DNA of 64,000 bases. It comes from an uncultured Dehalococcoidia bacterium. GTDB lineage: Bacteria; Chloroflexota; Dehalococcoidia; Lucifugimonadales; UBA3495. The notes under the pieces are model-generated. The model made no database searches. It was not told the origin of the DNA and saw only the letters and a program-made list of their open reading frames with translations. The position numbers and the translations under genes are program-made. Shown here piece by piece: positions 62,071-64,000 of this stretch; position 1 is the first letter of the stretch, and each line of letters starts with the position of its first letter. Where the stretch lies: NCBI GenBank assembly GCA_951813535.1, contig OX638345.1:571029-635028 (forward strand), in the 5' to 3' direction.

Positions 62071-62646
62071 ATGCTGCCAAACCGCCGAGGCCGCGGTCGA
62101 GAAGGGTTCCAAATCGGCCGTCTTATCATGGTGTTGAGCAGTATTTCGCCGCTTTTCTTACTGTGGGCCATTAAGGGGATTTCCATCGTTCCTGATGTCT
62201 ACGTTATCCCATGCTGTGCGCTGATCATCGTGCTCCCCGCCGCGTTCGTTCTAGGGCGAATCAGAGTCGCCAAAAAACAACGCGACACGCGTCGCCTGAG
62301 AGTCGGCACCGTAGCAAATTACGATTATCATGCTCTGACATATATTTTTGCCATGCTTTTGCCTTTCTACCGCCAGGACATCGACACTGTACGGGAACTC
62401 GCTGCGATTCTCGTTGCAATTGTCTTCATTATTATAATATTCTGGTACTTAAATCTTCATTATATGAATGTGATTTTTGTTTTAGGCCGTTACAAGACAT
62501 ATCTCGTGCATCCACCCGTCGACGGCAATCCATATGGCGGAACCATGCCGTATGTGCTTATCAGTCGCCGACCGAACATCATTCCGGACGACGTGGTAAT
62601 CGGATACCGCGTCACCAATACTGTCTACCTGGAGGAGCATAAATGA
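62071..62646 (+). CDS. kwaA: KwaA-like transmembrane subunit of a Kiwa defence system
   Basis: The 191-residue protein has four predicted membrane segments: about residues 19-35 (LIMVLSSISPLFLLWAI), 43-63, 86-100 (ALTYIFAMLLPFY) and 109-128 (LAAILVAIVFIIIIFWYL). A soluble tail (about 140-191) begins with NVIFVLGRYKTYLV. The layout, size and the Y-x-x-x-x-LPF and N-x-x-x-x-LGRY/GY elements fit KwaA of Kiwa, although divergent. GGAGGA precedes the ATG. The gene is visibly AT-richer than its neighbours, suggesting transfer. Its stop overlaps the start of a DUF4868 (KwaB-like) gene by four bases. I judge KwaA mainly from topology plus partner. Confidence 0.75.
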   Translation: MLPNRRGRGREGFQIGRLIMVLSSISPLFLLWAIKGISIVPDVYVIPCCALIIVLPAAFVLGRIRVAKKQRDTRRLRVGTVANYDYHALTYIFAMLLPFYRQDIDTVRELAAILVAIVFIIIIFWYLNLHYMNVIFVLGRYKTYLVHPPVDGNPYGGTMPYVLISRRPNIIPDDVVIGYRVTNTVYLEEHK

Positions 62647-63659
62647 CGATCGATCTTAGGTTCAACTTCGACGAGATCCGCCACGTTGAATTCGGGATTG
62701 GCAAGGATGCTGCCAGCGACCAAATCTTTCGCACTGTGCCGATAGGCAACCGTGCTCAAACGGAACTTCGACGGATAGCTTCCAACACTTGGTCAGAGAT
62801 GCTCACGAGCGTCTCCGGGCAACCCACGCAAACCAAATTCGAGCCGATAGTTGACATTGATCAGGTCAGCAGTTTCATCCCGATTTCTGATGATCAGACC
62901 ATGCGGTTACGACTTGATGGCGGTCCTACAACGTATGAAATAGCAGAAAAATACGGAGGCACCGAGTATGTATACTTGCCCGTGAGCGACGATAAGGTCG
63001 CGGTCTTGCGCGATTTGCACAATGCGCATCTAGATATGACCATCGATATATTTGATGATGTGGCGACGATATTTTCTTATTTCGCACGCATGTGGGACGA
63101 GGACGGCAACCGGCTTACAGCAATCAAACGGGCAACGTCGTTCAAGGGTCTCGCACAAAAAGGAAACCTCCTATCGATGTCTGCTAACGTCCTTGACATC
63201 GTTGATGATAATATTTTTAAGCTCGATAGTAGCTTTGACATATTGGTGGATGATGAGCACGTCCATATTTGGCGCGCGAATAGTTTTGAAGCTATTGGCA
63301 AATTGCGCCAAGATATCCTGGCTTCGGTAGACGACAATGTTGAAATTATCAAGGAACATTTGGATTTTGTGGACTTTGGGCCGATCGGGCAGTTTGCTAG
63401 CCAACACATCAACGGCGCCCGCTACCTCGCATCAATACGGTCTCAGTTGACACCTGATCCAATAAACAAAATTTCACTTATCAAACTGTGCAACGACACC
63501 GGGGTTAGAGTGTCCGAACACGACGGCCTAATTGTAGTAGAGCAGAACCACGTAGTGGGGTTTCTCGAAGTTTTGGATCGGCGACGGTATGGGATAGAAC
63601 TCGTCGATGGGAAATTGGAACAGTTCCGAGCTTCTAGCCGGCAACGGCTGAACCGGTAG
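62643..63659 (+). CDS. kwaB: KwaB-like DUF4868 protein of a Kiwa defence system
   Basis: The 338-residue soluble protein resembles the DUF4868 family that defines KwaB. In the middle it has AIKRATSFKGLAQKG, then DDNIFKLDSSFDILVDDEHV and HIWRANSFEAIGKLR, the typical order of the domain (a basic segment, a D-F-D-I-L-V-D-D-E core, then a Phe-Glu helix). The C-terminal 80 residues are less conserved. The ATG overlaps the kwaA-like stop (ATGA). Base composition is AT-rich, like kwaA. In known Kiwa systems KwaB binds DNA and acts with membrane-bound KwaA against phage; the function here is inferred from that. Confidence 0.8.
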   Translation: MTIDLRFNFDEIRHVEFGIGKDAASDQIFRTVPIGNRAQTELRRIASNTWSEMLTSVSGQPTQTKFEPIVDIDQVSSFIPISDDQTMRLRLDGGPTTYEIAEKYGGTEYVYLPVSDDKVAVLRDLHNAHLDMTIDIFDDVATIFSYFARMWDEDGNRLTAIKRATSFKGLAQKGNLLSMSANVLDIVDDNIFKLDSSFDILVDDEHVHIWRANSFEAIGKLRQDILASVDDNVEIIKEHLDFVDFGPIGQFASQHINGARYLASIRSQLTPDPINKISLIKLCNDTGVRVSEHDGLIVVEQNHVVGFLEVLDRRRYGIELVDGKLEQFRASSRQRLNR

Positions 63660-63876
63660 CCGTCGAGCAGTTGCGCCGAAAACTGGAAGTGGTGGGCGTC
63701 GACTAGGACTTGGGATGTTTGTACTTGTCCAGGCTATATCAAAGCCTTACCAAACGACAGGTAAAGTTTGCCGAAAGTGCCGCACTGATCCGAATGTGAT
63801 GGTGCCTGTATAATCCCCCCATCCCAGCGAACCCGCCCCTCCCGGCGCGTTCGCATTCCAACGGAGGCTATTCCCC

Positions 63877-64000
63877 ATGGATTTTGGACTTGAAGGCAAA
63901 CTGGCATTTGTGGGCGGCGCCAGCCGCGGCATCGGCAAGGCAATCGCCCTGGAACTGGCCCGCGAGGGCGCCGACGTGGTCGTGGCATCGCGCTCCATGC
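63877..64000 (+). CDS. Short-chain dehydrogenase/reductase, 3' end outside window
   Basis: Only the first 41 residues are visible. They contain the SDR cofactor motif GGASRGIGKAIALELA (TGxxxGIG type, with the initial Thr replaced by Gly) and GADVVVASRS, whose Arg suggests NADP preference. The ATG at 63877 has GGAGG 9 nt upstream, and a TATAAT box lies at 63809-63814. The GC content is high again after the AT-rich Kiwa genes. Confidence 0.9.
   Translation, partial: MDFGLEGKLAFVGGASRGIGKAIALELAREGADVVVASRSM

Overview
The window reads as chromosome of a GC-rich bacterium. The best fit is Chloroflexota, Dehalococcoidia/SAR202-like. This is an inference from gene content and not a phylogeny: five intact type III (CaiB/BaiF) CoA-transferases plus a fragment of a sixth, three Uma2-family nucleases, a tetraether-synthase-like radical SAM protein, an anaerobic-type cobalamin cluster, and a secreted metalloprotease-like protein of a kind I associate with that phylum. 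GTG and TTG starts backed by good ribosome binding sites are common. I saw no rRNA gene, tRNA gene, CRISPR array, transposase or integrase.

Layout. 1-5.6 kb: a 5'-truncated metalloprotease-like protein with a duplicated domain, an Uma2 nuclease, and acetyl-CoA synthetase (acs). The last 138 bp of acs are repeated 0.75 kb downstream and enclose an AT-richer island of three tiny membrane-protein genes. 5.7-13 kb: a HEPN-TPR protein, DUF4129/DUF58 membrane proteins, an MFS transporter interrupted by one in-frame TGA, a carboxymuconolactone-decarboxylase-family protein and a TPR protein. 13-17.7 kb (minus strand): an orphan DNA methyltransferase, a coiled-coil nuclease, a Tes-like radical SAM protein, a methyltransferase and a divergent PlsY, tightly spaced; the last three suggest a membrane-lipid cluster. 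17.7-30.7 kb: CoA-transferases (one pair coupled to a MaoC dehydratase), a secreted repeat protein, TauE/SafE, a PLD nuclease with zinc ribbons, a DUF433/DUF5615 toxin-antitoxin pair and a DNA-repair-type radical SAM protein.

31-39 kb: the pyrimidine operon pyrR-pyrB-pyrC-carA-orf-carB, led by a PyrR-binding RNA element and an intrinsic terminator, with an unknown 141-residue gene between carA and carB. 39-42.6 kb: ornithine-cyclodeaminase-like protein, ferredoxin, LysR regulator and HpcH/HpaI aldolase. 42.7-50.5 kb (minus): cbiC, cbiX, an inserted Uma2 gene, cbiD, cbiT, cbiL, cbiF, cbiG and cbiH, mostly coupled by start/stop overlaps. 50.6-59.3 kb: a retropepsin-like protein, leuS, a cupin, the potassium uptake pair trkH/trkA, pheA, a signal-peptidase-like protein and a YihY-family protein. 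59.5-62 kb: a second retropepsin-like protein, a truncated CoA-transferase 5' end, Uma2 and an intact CoA-transferase. 62-63.7 kb: two AT-rich overlapping genes that I read as a divergent Kiwa anti-phage system (kwaA-kwaB). The window ends inside a short-chain dehydrogenase.

Two themes recur. First, foreign cargo sits beside duplicated ends of host genes (acs 3' end; CoA-transferase 5' end). Second, defence or toxin-type genes are scattered singly through housekeeping DNA. A palindromic repeat of about 165 bp occurs in two intergenic regions 23 kb apart.
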